DNA from: Blautia sp.
GTDB taxonomy: Bacteria; Bacillota; Clostridia; Lachnospirales; Lachnospiraceae
Reading direction: 5' to 3'
DNA: 64,000 bases
Assembly (NCBI GenBank): GCA_022770365.1
Contig: JALEHU010000099.1
Span: 1-64,000 of the forward strand
In this document: positions 44,010-53,779 of the stretch, in pieces
Position numbering within the stretch: the stretch's first letter is position 1
How the letters are laid out: each line of letters opens with the position of its first letter
Position numbers and translations under genes: made by a program
The notes under the pieces: generated by a model
Told to the model about the DNA's origin: nothing
Database searches by the model: none
The model's input: only the letters and a program-made list of their open reading frames with translations

Positions 44010-44516
44010 TTATTCCTTTACCAGAACTTTCAGTACTTCTGCAATGTACATGGTATGATAATCCTTATCAGGATACCATTTTGTATCATTTTCCACTGTG
44101 ATAAAACACTCCGGCCTGATCGTATCATGATACATTTTCCTGCAGACCATAATCATCTCCGCTTCTGCAATGCCTTCTGTTCCATCTACCGGATAAGGCG
44201 TCAGACCCGCTTCTCTGATCTTGTCAATCCCACGTCCGGTAACTGTACCACAGTAGTTCAGTGCTTTCCTATACTCAGTGCCAAGCACGGAGATAGTAAA
44301 TGTATCCTCCTGATCCACAAATTCCTTAGTGTACCGCTGAGGGCGGATATAAACCGTCACAGCATTTTTACCCCACATAACTCCCATTGCACCCCAACTC
44401 GCAGTCATGGTATTACATTTTTCCTGCGTACCGGCTGTAATCAGAAGCCAGTCTTTGCCAATCGTGGTAAACGGATTCAGATTCAGCTCTTCCGCTTTTA
44501 CTTCACGAAAACTCAT
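44010..44516 (-). CDS. Flavin reductase-like domain protein
   Basis: 168 residues, ATG behind GAGAGG. LNPFTTIGKDWLLITAG, NTMTASWGAMGVMWGKN and VYIRPQRYTKEFVD are the FMN-binding split-barrel landmarks of this clostridial branch. It probably reduces or carries FMN; the partner is unknown. Confidence 0.85.
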   Translation of the reverse strand: MSFREVKAEELNLNPFTTIGKDWLLITAGTQEKCNTMTASWGAMGVMWGKNAVTVYIRPQRYTKEFVDQEDTFTISVLGTEYRKALNYCGTVTGRGIDKIREAGLTPYPVDGTEGIAEAEMIMVCRKMYHDTIRPECFITVENDTKWYPDKDYHTMYIAEVLKVLVKE

Positions 44517-44603
44517 AGTATTACCTCTCTTTCTTTTATTTCAATTCCTCATGGATCACTGTACTAGCTCTTTTACTGTGTCATCAATATTCATACGGTC
44601 ATC

Positions 44604-45806
44604 TCATCGATCGCTGCATACCTGGAAAATGTAAAACTTCAGATAATAGGATTCATCATTTGCCCAGAGAATCGGATGATCCGGTGCCTGAGTTCTGTAC
44701 TCAACCTGGCGAAGGCGCTTGTGCACATTTCTGGCAGCCTGTCCGATCGTCTGCGTAAACAGTTCATATGTCATAAAATGGGAACAGGAACATGTGGCAA
44801 GAAAACCCCCGTCTTTGACAAGTTTCATAGCCCGCAGATTAATCTCCCGGTATCCCTTGACTGCATTTTTCACAGAACTTCTGGATTTCGTAAATGCCGG
44901 CGGATCCAGAATAACCACATCAAATTTTTCACCCTTCTCCTCCAGTTCCGGCAAAAGTTCGAAAACATCCTCACAGATGAATTTCACTCTGTCATCCAGT
45001 TTATTCAATTTTGCATTTGCGGTTGCCTGATCCACGGCAAGCTGTGACGCATCCACGCCCAGCACACTCCCGGCACCTGCGATTCCCGCATTCAGTGCAA
45101 AGGAGCCTGTATGAGTAAAACAGTCCAGAACTTTCGCATTTCTGCACAGCTTCTGGATTGCAAGACGGTTATATTTCTGATCAAGGAAAAATCCTGTTTT
45201 CTGACCATCTTTTATATCCACCTGATATTTCACACCATTCTCCGTAATTTCCACAAGAGTAGGAAACTCAGGTCCGATAAATCCCTTCTGGAGTTCCATT
45301 CCTTCCTGACGGCGAACCTTCGCATCGCTTCGTTCATATACACCACGGATCCGGATTCCGTCTTCCGCAAGTACTTTTTTCAGAAGATCAATGATCACTT
45401 CTTTCCAACGGTCTATTCCAAGAGCCAGCGACTGAACTACAAGTACATCAGAAAACTTGTCTACTACAATTCCGGGAAGGAAATCTGCTTCTCCAAAAAT
45501 CAGCCTGCAGCTTCCGGTATCCACAACCTTTTTCCTGTATTCCCAGGCATCACGCACACGCGACTCAAAAAAGTCTCTGTCAATCTCCTGACGTTCTTCT
45601 CTGGTAAGCAGACGCACTGTGATTTTGGAATTGGTATTGATATACCCCCGTCCCAGCGGATATCCGTCAAAATCTCTGATCAGTACGATATCCCCATTCA
45701 CAAAACTTCCCATAATACTGGCAATCTCATTATCAAAAATCCACATTCCGCCTGATTTCAGAAGACGTCCTTCTCCTTTTTTCAGTGTTACCACTGCCAA
45801 ACTCAT
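44604..45806 (-). CDS. rlmI: RlmI-like 23S rRNA (cytosine-C5) methyltransferase
   Basis: 400 residues from ATG 45806 behind GGAGG. N-terminal PUA-type domain (LKKGEGRLLKSGGMWIF, GYPLGRGYINTNS), then GQKTGFFLDQKYNR, DCFTHTGSFALNAG and motif IV ILDPPAFTKS with catalytic Cys in LATCSCSHFM. Family members methylate C1962 of 23S rRNA. The symbol is by family resemblance. Confidence 0.85.
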   Translation of the reverse strand: MSLAVVTLKKGEGRLLKSGGMWIFDNEIASIMGSFVNGDIVLIRDFDGYPLGRGYINTNSKITVRLLTREERQEIDRDFFESRVRDAWEYRKKVVDTGSCRLIFGEADFLPGIVVDKFSDVLVVQSLALGIDRWKEVIIDLLKKVLAEDGIRIRGVYERSDAKVRRQEGMELQKGFIGPEFPTLVEITENGVKYQVDIKDGQKTGFFLDQKYNRLAIQKLCRNAKVLDCFTHTGSFALNAGIAGAGSVLGVDASQLAVDQATANAKLNKLDDRVKFICEDVFELLPELEEKGEKFDVVILDPPAFTKSRSSVKNAVKGYREINLRAMKLVKDGGFLATCSCSHFMTYELFTQTIGQAARNVHKRLRQVEYRTQAPDHPILWANDESYYLKFYIFQVCSDR

Positions 45807-45969
45807 GATTCTTTCCTCCCGGTCTTTACACCAATTGTTACTGTTCACTCCGTTCTCAGCAACCAGCAATTTCTATACATTCTATCACAGAATACTTATG
45901 ATTTCCAGTGATTCCCGCTTTCCACCGCTCAAATCACAAAAAATTCATGATTTAACCGAATAACAGCGA

Positions 45970-46000
45970 AACAGGACGCTGCATTATGCAGCGTCCTGTT
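45970..46000 (-). terminator. Terminator of the DUF1002 gene
   Basis: AACAGGACGCTGCAT and ATGCAGCGTCCTGTT form a near-perfect stem with almost no loop, 18 bases after the stop codon. Confidence 0.75.
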
Positions 46001-46017
46001 TACTGTTCTGTTATAAA

Positions 46018-47682
46018 TTATTCGTATGTTTCTTCTACTGCTGTTTCTTCCTCATAAGTCTCTTCGGGCATTTCTTCGGTAGACTCTACCACTTCATCGT
46101 AAGATTTTACGCTTTCTCCATAAAGGCTTTCAAAGAAAATCATAGTATCGTCATAAAGAGTCTGTTTGTCCTCTGCCGGTACACTTGCAAGAATATCTTC
46201 CGTTCCGGTTTCATCCACAGCCAGACCGAAGATTCTCATCATCTTATCATTCAGCTGATTCAGCTGCGGTGTCATGTAAAGATCTGTTTCTGCAGGTGTG
46301 TAAGAAGCACCATCATCAATGAGGATCTGCAGGTATTCTTTAAGAACTCTTTCTTTTAATTTGGATCCTGTTTCACTATCCAGTACTACAGTCGCAACTG
46401 CTCCGTCCATAGCTTCCTGAAGTGCTGCTGCATCACCTTCATATTCACCTTTGCAGAACTTCTCTGCACGGTCATAAAGACTTCTGGAATCTGCATCCAG
46501 AGAATCCGGGCTCATAGCCTCTTCTCCGCCTTCTGCGGTCATTTCATCTACAGAGCCTTCACCTTCAACAACTGCGTCTGTTTCCTCATCGTATGGAATT
46601 TCTTCGCCATAATCTCCTTCGGAAACAGCCTCTTCACCACTTCCATCAGCGGTCTCTTCTGTATAGCCCCATTCTTCTTCTGCTACTTCACCGGCATCGT
46701 CACCTGTCTCTTCTGTGTAATCCCATTCCTCTTCTGAGGATTCTGCCGGGGCTTCTTCGGAAAGAGACGGATCCTCTGTGGATCCTGCAATGACATCCTC
46801 TCCAAGAATGCTCTCATCCAGGTCTTCTACAATACTGTCTCCGTCGCTGGAATCTTCACCGCTGTCTTCTACAAATTCTTCATCTTCATTATCATCTTCA
46901 ATCGGTTCTCCGGAAACATTTTCTTCCACTGTTTCCAGTGTCTCTTTCATTTCGTCATAATCATAATCCTGCTGTGCGATCTGCTCCAGAAGGGATACGA
47001 TCTTGTCAAGCTGCTCACTGCTTAAGCTGGTATTATTCTGTTCTGCAATGTTTACAACAATATTATAAATCTCATTTGCATCCTGGACATTACCGGAGAG
47101 CACCTGCATCTTCGCTTCATTAATAACACTTGTTGCATCATTCTGTCCAACATCCTGTGCAACTTCACCGGTCACGACCATTTCCTGTGTAGCAAGATCT
47201 TTTTTGGTTTCATCCAGCTTTTCTCCGCTTGCTGTCTCATACGCCATCAGAATACCAGTCAGAGCACCCGTACCGGACACCTCAAACGGGCAGGCAGCAA
47301 CTACTTCACAGTTCGTAACTCCGGAAGTGGACAGTGTCGTTGCGATCATGTTGCAGGTTACCCAGTTCAGATTAGCTGTACGAACCTTGATACCGCCGGA
47401 CTGGGTCGGTTTTACATAAGCGCAGCTGACGGTTCTGGTTCCGATCTGCTCAAGCGGAACATAGGCGCTTAAATGATTTCTCTCATCCTGATTGGTAATG
47501 GTGAGAACCTGCACCTGACTGCTGTCAACCTTAAAATATCTCATCATGGTGTTCTTCTGATCATCTGTAAGATCTGCACCAAGAGTTACTACTTTTACTG
47601 CATCTGCCATAGCTGGAACCGCATTAGATGCGATCAGGCAGATACTGCACACGATAGCGCTGATGATTCCTCTTTTTTTCAT
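46018..47682 (-). CDS. Secreted DUF1002 protein with long acidic tail
   Basis: 554 residues from ATG 47682, nine bases after GGAGG. Signal peptide (AMA-DAV). DUF1002 core at about 30-265: VVTLGADLTDDQKNTMMRYF, TVSCAYVKPTQSGGIKV, TGILMAYETASGEKLDE. A 150-residue Glu/Asp/Ser-rich low-complexity stretch with EEWDYTEET/EEWGYTEET repeats follows (about 265-400), then a second helical region (400-530) and a Glu-rich end. The function of DUF1002 is unknown; it is typical of sporulating and non-sporulating Firmicutes. Confidence 0.8.
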   Translation of the reverse strand: MKKRGIISAIVCSICLIASNAVPAMADAVKVVTLGADLTDDQKNTMMRYFKVDSSQVQVLTITNQDERNHLSAYVPLEQIGTRTVSCAYVKPTQSGGIKVRTANLNWVTCNMIATTLSTSGVTNCEVVAACPFEVSGTGALTGILMAYETASGEKLDETKKDLATQEMVVTGEVAQDVGQNDATSVINEAKMQVLSGNVQDANEIYNIVVNIAEQNNTSLSSEQLDKIVSLLEQIAQQDYDYDEMKETLETVEENVSGEPIEDDNEDEEFVEDSGEDSSDGDSIVEDLDESILGEDVIAGSTEDPSLSEEAPAESSEEEWDYTEETGDDAGEVAEEEWGYTEETADGSGEEAVSEGDYGEEIPYDEETDAVVEGEGSVDEMTAEGGEEAMSPDSLDADSRSLYDRAEKFCKGEYEGDAAALQEAMDGAVATVVLDSETGSKLKERVLKEYLQILIDDGASYTPAETDLYMTPQLNQLNDKMMRIFGLAVDETGTEDILASVPAEDKQTLYDDTMIFFESLYGESVKSYDEVVESTEEMPEETYEEETAVEETYE

Positions 47683-47826
47683 AATCTTCATCCTCCATTT
47701 TGATTTTCATATTTCTTTTCTGATTCACCGGCAGACATTCAGGGCCGGCCGGGATCGTGATATGTACATATTATAGCACACTTTTTTCCATATTTGTAAT
47801 TTTAGCTTGAATTTGCTGTATATTTT

Positions 47827-48207
47827 TTATTCGTGAATCTCCAGCGGCTGGCCGTCCGGGTCAAAAAAGAATGTCATTTTTTTATTTGTAAACTCATCGA
47901 CTCTCACCGGTTCTGTTTCAATGCCAAGAGCATTCAAATCTCTGACGGTGTCATCCACACTGTCAACCTGAAAAGCCAGATGCCGCAGCCCCATGGCTTC
48001 AGGATAACTCGGCCGCTTCGGCCGTCCCGGGATAATGAACAATTCGATCTCACATCCCTCCAGCTGCAGATCGATTTTATAATCTCCCCGCTCTTCCCGG
48101 TAATTCTCACGAATTACTTCAAATCCGAGCAGATCCGCATAAAAATGCCGTGATGCCGCATAGTCACTGCCAATAATGGCAATATGATGTACCTTTTTTA
48201 GATTCAT
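47827..48207 (-). CDS. VOC family (glyoxalase I-like, YaeR/SMU1112c type) metalloprotein
   Basis: 126 residues. Metal ligands appear as His in KVHHIAI, Glu in EIELF, His in GLRHLAFQV and Glu in PLEIHE. DLLGFEVIRENYREERGDYKIDLQL and FFFDPDGQPLE are the subgroup marks. Substrate unknown; detoxification of an aldehyde adduct is possible. Confidence 0.87.
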   Translation of the reverse strand: MNLKKVHHIAIIGSDYAASRHFYADLLGFEVIRENYREERGDYKIDLQLEGCEIELFIIPGRPKRPSYPEAMGLRHLAFQVDSVDDTVRDLNALGIETEPVRVDEFTNKKMTFFFDPDGQPLEIHE

Positions 48208-48360
48208 GTCTTCTCCACCATCCTCTCCGTTTCCCTATATCTTCAATAATACCGAATATTTTTGGATTCTTTCAGTATACCTTTCCTTCAACGCAAAGTC
48301 AATCAGAGAGAACATCTGCCACTAATTACAAATTAATATCAATTAATTGTCTCAAAGGTA

Positions 48361-48391
48361 TTGACCTGTAGTAAGCTCCAGGTGATATACT
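48361..48391 (+). promoter_or_regulatory. MerR-type promoter with 19-base spacer
   Basis: TTGACC (48361-48366) and TATACT (48386-48391) with a 19-base spacer that contains the dyad ACCTG ... CAGGT. This overlong spacer is the mark of MerR-regulated promoters. Confidence 0.75.
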
Positions 48392-48424
48392 GAAATCAAT
48401 AAAAAACATGTGTCAGGAGATTTT

Positions 48425-48794
48425 ATGACTATATCTGAAGTAAGCAAAAAATACAATCTGACCCAGGATACCCTGCGGTATTATGAGCGGATCGGCGTCA
48501 TTCCCCAGGTGCACCGGACTGCAGCCGGACTGCGCGATTATACAGAAGAAGACTGCAGTTGGGTAGAACTGGTCAAATGCATGCGCAGGGCTTCCCATAG
48601 ATGCCATAGCCGAATATGTAAAACTGACTCAGGAAGGAAACGATACCATTCCTGCCAGGAGACAGCTTCTTCTTGAACAGAAGGAACAGCTGCAGAAACA
48701 GCTCACAAGCATTACACAGGCTATGGAACGGCTTGATTATAAAATATCCCGCTACGACGAAGCAATCAAAACCGGCATACTGACATGGGAATAA
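48425..48794 (+). pseudogene. MerR-family regulator, frameshifted
   Basis: ATG 48425 (AGGAG five bases before) opens MTISEVSKKYNLTQDTLRYYERIGVIP, a MerR DNA-binding domain (core TQDTLRYYERIGVIP). After VELVKCMR the frame is lost at about 48588; the expected continuation IDAIAEYVKLTQEGNDT ... ERLDYKISRYDEAIKTGI is present in another frame up to TAA at 48792-48794. Loss of five bases from a GCAGGG-type repeat would explain it. Either a true pseudogene, a natural shift or a sequence error. Its own-type promoter and the next aldo-keto reductase gene suggest redox or aldehyde control. Confidence 0.82.
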
Positions 48795-48896
48795 TTCCTT
48801 ATGCCTAATCCGTACATATGTATTTCACACCTGACAGGGTCAGCCAGACTTTATCATTTATACACAGCATAACAAATATCAGAAGGAAGAATCACT

Positions 48897-50024
48897 ATGA
48901 TTTACAAAAAATTTCAGGATATCGAATTATCCGCACTGGGAATGGGAACCATGCGTCTTCCTCTCATCAGCCAGAACGAGGCTGAGATAGACGAAGCCGC
49001 ATCTGCAGAGATGGTAGAATACGCCATCCGTCATGGTGTCAATTATTTTGATACCGCATGGGGCTATCACAGCGGCAATTCCGAGCTTGTCATGGGCAAA
49101 ATTTTATCAGAATATCCCCGCGACAGCTTCTATCTTGCCACCAAATTCCCCGGATACGATGTGTCCAATATGGATAAAGTAGAAGAAATCTTTGAAAAGC
49201 AGCTGGAAAAATGCCGCGTGGAATATTTTGATTTTTACTTATTCCACAATGTCTGTGAGAAAAACATCAACGAATACCTCGACCCAAAATACGGTATTCT
49301 GGATTATCTGATAAAGCAGAAAGAAAACGGCCGTATCCGTCACCTGGGCTTTTCCGCCCACGGAAGCTACGATGTTATGAAACGTTTCCTGGAAGCTTAC
49401 GGAGAGCATATGGAATTTTGCCAGATACAGCTTAACTACATAGACTGGTCCTTCCAGGATGCAAAGGAAAAAGTAGAACTTCTGGACGAATACCATATTC
49501 CTGTATGGGTCATGGAGCCTCTTCGCGGCGGAAAACTGGCTTCTCTTTCCGATGAAAACACTGCCGCCCTCAAAGCACTGCGTCCGGATGAGGGAATTCC
49601 CGCATGGGCTTTCCGTTTCCTGCAGAGTATCCCCAGCGTTACCATGATCCTTTCCGGAATGTCCAATTTTGCTCAGGTTCAGGATAATATTCATACTTTT
49701 GAGACAGAAGAACCTCTGAACGAAACAGAAATGAAAACCATCCTGAATATCGCAGATAAAATGGCAAACGGTGTTCCGTGTACCGCCTGCCGCTACTGCA
49801 CAGATCACTGTCCGCAGGGTATTGATATTCCTTCATTGATCAAAATGTACAACGAGCACACCTTCACCGGCGGCGGATTCCTTGCGCCGATGCTGATTGA
49901 GTCCCTTCCGGAAGACAAACGTCCGTCAGCCTGTCTCGCCTGCCGAAGCTGTGAAGCAGTCTGTCCGCAGGAAATCAAAATATCCGAGATTCTTGCAGAC
50001 TTCACAGAAAAACTCAAAGCATGA
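48897..50024 (+). CDS. Aldo-keto reductase with C-terminal 4Fe-4S ferredoxin domain (second copy)
   Basis: 375 residues, ATG behind AGAAGGAAG. AKR barrel with LGMGTMRLP, DTAWGYHSGNSE, LATKFPG and FYLFHNV. C-terminal clusters CTACRYCTDHCP and CLACRSCEAVCP make a dicluster ferredoxin. Same layout as 8302-9414, but clearly diverged, and here it follows a MerR-type regulator, which usually controls such genes. Substrate unknown. Confidence 0.86.
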   Translation: MIYKKFQDIELSALGMGTMRLPLISQNEAEIDEAASAEMVEYAIRHGVNYFDTAWGYHSGNSELVMGKILSEYPRDSFYLATKFPGYDVSNMDKVEEIFEKQLEKCRVEYFDFYLFHNVCEKNINEYLDPKYGILDYLIKQKENGRIRHLGFSAHGSYDVMKRFLEAYGEHMEFCQIQLNYIDWSFQDAKEKVELLDEYHIPVWVMEPLRGGKLASLSDENTAALKALRPDEGIPAWAFRFLQSIPSVTMILSGMSNFAQVQDNIHTFETEEPLNETEMKTILNIADKMANGVPCTACRYCTDHCPQGIDIPSLIKMYNEHTFTGGGFLAPMLIESLPEDKRPSACLACRSCEAVCPQEIKISEILADFTEKLKA

Positions 50025-50084
50025 GACCGGTAATTCATTATTAAATATGTGAGGATAATTTTACCGGAACTCGATGCACAGACA

Positions 50085-50142
50085 AAAATCCCCTCAGGAA
50101 AGTCTTTCAGACATTTTTCAGACTCTCCTGTACGGGGATTTT
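50085..50142. terminator. Convergent terminator
   Basis: AAAATCCCC ... GGGGATTTT outer arms with inner AGGA/TCCT and AGTCT/AGACT pairs; lies between the aldo-keto reductase (plus) and the HAD gene (minus). Confidence 0.8.
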
Positions 50143-50179
50143 ACGTTATTACAGATTTCATGTTGTCACAGATTTCATT

Positions 50180-51004
50180 TCATCGGATGAATTTCAAAAT
50201 TTCTTTCGCCACACCATCTTCGTTATTATTACCTGCAACAGCGTATGCAGCTTTTTTGCAGTTTTCCATCCCGTTATTCATGGCAAATCCATATCTGACT
50301 GCCGCAAGCATATCGATATCATTATCCGCATCACCGAAAGCCATTGCTTCCTCCCGCGAAATCCCGAGAAGCTCCATCAGATGCAGAAGTGTCCTTCCTT
50401 TTCCCGCATCTGCATGTCCCACTTCCAGCATATGGGAAACGGAAGAAGTCACATAAACTCCCGGAATGGTTTCTTCAAGGATCCTCTTCAGTTCTCTGCG
50501 TTTCTTTTCATCTGCACAGGTAAATGCCAGGCTGTCAATGGTACCTGCATGTTCACAGATAAAAGACCGGATGCTTTTTACCGGGCACCGGGTTCTTTTT
50601 ACATATGCCGCTCCATACGCAGTTGCGCCGAATTTCTCAGGATCTGCAATGTAGCTCTCCTCAGAATAAGGAGTACCCTGCCAGAAGGCTTCCAGTGCAA
50701 CCTCCGGAGCAAGATCAAGTTCCAGCACTTTTTTTACGGATTCTTCAGCTAGAAGACATTCGTATATACGCTTTTTCTTTGAAACAGAATAAATAGCGGC
50801 ACCGTTGGAGGTGATCACATATTCCGTATGTGCAAGTGACAGCACTTCCTTCGGCACAGCACTAAAAGCACGTCCTGTCGCCGGAACAAAACAAATTCCC
50901 TTCATTACTGCCTCTTCAACTACACTTCTGGTAAATGGCGTAATTTCTTTTTTGTCTGTCAGAAAAGTACCATCCAGATCAGTAGCAATCAGCTTAATTT
51001 TCAT
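50180..51004 (-). CDS. Cof-type HAD-IIB phosphatase
   Basis: 274 residues from ATG 51004 (MKIKLIATDLDGTFL); an ATG three codons earlier is possible. HAD motif I DLDGT, motif II TSNGA, motif III Lys region and motif IV GDADNDIDML. The C2B cap is typical of Cof proteins that act on sugar phosphates or pyridoxal phosphate. Overlaps the end of the diguanylate cyclase gene by 11 bases, so the two are co-transcribed. Confidence 0.86.
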   Translation of the reverse strand: MKIKLIATDLDGTFLTDKKEITPFTRSVVEEAVMKGICFVPATGRAFSAVPKEVLSLAHTEYVITSNGAAIYSVSKKKRIYECLLAEESVKKVLELDLAPEVALEAFWQGTPYSEESYIADPEKFGATAYGAAYVKRTRCPVKSIRSFICEHAGTIDSLAFTCADEKKRRELKRILEETIPGVYVTSSVSHMLEVGHADAGKGRTLLHLMELLGISREEAMAFGDADNDIDMLAAVRYGFAMNNGMENCKKAAYAVAGNNNEDGVAKEILKFIR

Positions 51005-52700
51005 TTTTTTCATCACTTCTCTCGTTAAAACTGTCCGTATCAGCAAGCTCTTCTTTCAGCCTGCGTTTATTTTCATACATGTTTTGATCCGCGCGCTTCA
51101 TTATATCTGCAACAGTGGTGTCTCCCGGCACAGCCCTGGCATACCCGGCGGCGACGCTGCACAGCGGAGAAATTTCTCTGCACCTCTGACGAACAAGCGA
51201 CTGCAGTTCTGCTTCCATCACTTTCATTTCCATTTCCGAAAGGCCCTTTCCCCAGAATAAAAACTCGTCACCGCCCATTCTGTAGCAGGTTCCCCAGGCA
51301 CCAAGTACCTCCTGCAGGGCTTCTGCACAGTTAAGTATATATTCATCTCCGGCATGATGTCCAAGATTATCATTGATCCGTTTCAGATAATTCAGATCTG
51401 CCATCATCAGTACATCGTCCCCGCCGGGAGTCCAGTTTTTTTCTCTCTCCATAAAAGACCTGCGGTTCATACAATTCGTCATCTGATCTACGTATGACAG
51501 ATTCCGGTAATAAAGACTCCGAAGCCCCTGAGAATAAAGCATCATCGCGTGCCGCATGGAATGAAAAGCGACGATAAAGTAAAAAGCCAGCACGCCCATG
51601 CACAGGAATGTTCCAAGGTGCACTTTCAGATTTATCAGATCCGTGATCAGTTCAACACAGCAAAAAGCACTGAGAACGGTCAGTGCAACGACCATTGAAA
51701 AAATCTTTTTATTTCTATTATGAAGATAATCCCAATATATTAAAAATACCATTGTCACACACATGAAAAGCATGATGTGCAGCGAAATATCCAGCGACTC
51801 CATAAAATCCCGAATCCCCAGTATCTGCATCAGAATAAGTATTCCCAGATAAAACATTGTGAAATACTCCCATCCTCTGCATATTTTTTTGTAAGAAAGA
51901 TCCGACATTTCTTCTATAATCTTCAGAAGCGGAAGCGGTATCAGATGCAGGGAAATCAGAGTAAGATTATACCACCACACAAGCTTTCCGGTAAAAAACT
52001 GGAGCATCTGGCTCTCACCAAGCATCCAGACGCCTGTCAGAATGCCGAAAATACCAAGCATCAGAATCTGGACGCTGAACACTCTCTTCTGCGTGTACAG
52101 AACACATATCACAATCATAACTACCCCGATGATCAGCAGAAGTACTGCCATTAAAAACCGCCATCCCGTAGAGCAGATAATAAAATACAGCAGCGCAGAC
52201 CTGGTGCCCACATATACAGGATTCAAATGTCCTTTGTAATCTTCGTATGGAGAGTAAAGTTCTATTCGTATCTCTTTGCCCGCACTGTCTGTCGGCAGTC
52301 TGAACATGACCCAGCTGCTTGACGGTTCTCCGCCTAATACATTATTCCCCGAATCCAGAAATCCCTGTTCCAGCAAAAGTTCACTGTCGATCCAGATACG
52401 GACTGCCTCCTGTGATGCCCGGAAGCACAAAGTATTTCCATATTCCCAGATACTCTCCGGAATCGTTGTACTCACCACAGTCCTGCTATTCTCATCACAT
52501 GAAAAAAAGGCCGGCAGTTCCTCCCCGGGCACTGACTCATTCTCTGTACGCCATGTGGCATTTAATCTGCATACTTCTTCAGTATTAAAAGCACTTTCAG
52601 TCGGACTTTCTCTCCATACCAGAATCAAAAACCATGCAATCATGATAAAAAATATCGTCGAAATCAAAGTGCCTGTCTTTTTTAATCGTTTTTTATTCAT
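50994..52700 (-). CDS. Membrane diguanylate cyclase (GGDEF)
   Basis: 568 residues. N-terminal anchor helix, an extracytoplasmic sensor (about 35-165), seven or so hydrophobic segments (165-395), and a GGDEF domain at the end with the intact active motif MGGDEFLFW and substrate-side DLNYLKRINDNLGHHAGDEY (Asp, Asn). Layout resembles 7TM-DISM receptors. It should make cyclic di-GMP on an outside signal. No EAL domain. Only c-di-GMP gene in the window. Confidence 0.88.
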   Translation of the reverse strand: MNKKRLKKTGTLISTIFFIMIAWFLILVWRESPTESAFNTEEVCRLNATWRTENESVPGEELPAFFSCDENSRTVVSTTIPESIWEYGNTLCFRASQEAVRIWIDSELLLEQGFLDSGNNVLGGEPSSSWVMFRLPTDSAGKEIRIELYSPYEDYKGHLNPVYVGTRSALLYFIICSTGWRFLMAVLLLIIGVVMIVICVLYTQKRVFSVQILMLGIFGILTGVWMLGESQMLQFFTGKLVWWYNLTLISLHLIPLPLLKIIEEMSDLSYKKICRGWEYFTMFYLGILILMQILGIRDFMESLDISLHIMLFMCVTMVFLIYWDYLHNRNKKIFSMVVALTVLSAFCCVELITDLINLKVHLGTFLCMGVLAFYFIVAFHSMRHAMMLYSQGLRSLYYRNLSYVDQMTNCMNRRSFMEREKNWTPGGDDVLMMADLNYLKRINDNLGHHAGDEYILNCAEALQEVLGAWGTCYRMGGDEFLFWGKGLSEMEMKVMEAELQSLVRQRCREISPLCSVAAGYARAVPGDTTVADIMKRADQNMYENKRRLKEELADTDSFNERSDEKNEN

Positions 52701-52872
52701 ATTTCAAACTATCTCCGTATCATTGATTTCGGCATTAACCCGCCTGACAAAAATAATCCATCTATATAAGACTACTGTCAGACAGCAGGACATTCAGAAA
52801 AATAAATTCTTATCTATGTTCAGTATACAATATTTACAGGCAAAAGAAAATAGAACAAATTGTAGATTTATT

Positions 52873-53640
52873 TCAAAAGCCCCTGATTTCATATGCAGTG
52901 TATGTATGGCTGTAATGATATCCTAACTTTTCTGCAAGTGCAACCGACCACAGATTCTGAGCATCCCAGTTTGGATACAGATCTCTGTCCAGGCATTCCA
53001 GTATAAGTCTGGCTCCACAGACATAAGCAAGTCCTCTTCTTCGGAAAGGCTGTTTTGTACCAATCTCAATCTCTATACCTCCATGATAACTGGAATAAGT
53101 GGATGCACCGGAGACAAGTTCCCCTTCTTTCAGCACAAAAGCTCCAAGCCCCAGTCTTTGGAACGTTTCAAAATCCCTGAACTGTGCCGTGAAATCTCTG
53201 CTCCAGTCTCCTGCTTCACATTTTTTAAATATATCCTCATCCATCAGACGCAGTTCGAATCCTTCCGCAAGGCCGGAAACCACCTGCTCCAGATGCGCTC
53301 TGTCAAAGATTCCCTGTTCTTTTTTAATAGCATATCGGGAAACCTTTTTTGCCTTTTCCCCATAACATTCTTCAATCAAAGAACCCCATTCTTCATTTTG
53401 CGGAACCATGATCACAAAATCCTTCTCACGCCACTGTGGTTTATATAAGACCAGCTCTCTTTCTGGCTTTCCGGCATAATAAGCAAAATCTCCCAGAATT
53501 GCCATAACAGCCCCTGGTTTTTCCGGATGATCCGCATATAATTCTCCCATAACACCCTGCATGCAGGACCACAAAAGGGATTCCTGCCAGTCTCCAAATA
53601 AATTCTCTGCAAGACTTCCGTTATCCAGTTTATAGATCAT
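52873..53640 (-). CDS. GNAT family N-acetyltransferase
   Basis: 255 residues, ATG behind AGGAG. The C-terminal half has IEIEIGTKQPFRRRGLAYVCGARLI (core RRRGLA, the acetyl-CoA-binding Q/R-x-x-G-x-G/A site) and a final LAEKLGYHYSHTYTAYEI. The N-terminal half belongs to the GNAT_acetyltr_2 type. Substrate unknown. Confidence 0.82.
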   Translation of the reverse strand: MIYKLDNGSLAENLFGDWQESLLWSCMQGVMGELYADHPEKPGAVMAILGDFAYYAGKPERELVLYKPQWREKDFVIMVPQNEEWGSLIEECYGEKAKKVSRYAIKKEQGIFDRAHLEQVVSGLAEGFELRLMDEDIFKKCEAGDWSRDFTAQFRDFETFQRLGLGAFVLKEGELVSGASTYSSYHGGIEIEIGTKQPFRRRGLAYVCGARLILECLDRDLYPNWDAQNLWSVALAEKLGYHYSHTYTAYEIRGF

Positions 53641-53663
53641 TCCTCTTCTCCTTTACATTTTTC

Positions 53664-53779
53664 GTGTTGTCATATTTATCCGTATTACATTCTTGTAATC
53701 ATATTAATTTGTATTATATCCTTGTTGTCATATTCATTCGTAGTATATCTTTGTCGTCACATCTATCTGTATTATATCC
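53664..53779. repeat. Four tandem degenerate 29-bp repeats
   Basis: Units at 53664-53692, 53693-53721, 53722-53750 and 53751-53779 share the frame TTGTNGTCATAT-N3-T-TGTATTATATCC with 65-85% identity by eye. They lie upstream of the GNAT gene (minus) and 300 bases before the next gene (plus). Many TATAT steps; could be multiple binding sites or a decayed minisatellite. Confidence 0.7.

Noticed and set aside
53664-53779. Possible CRISPR array
   Set aside because: Units of 29 bp are directly tandem with no spacers and differ from each other; no cas genes nearby.
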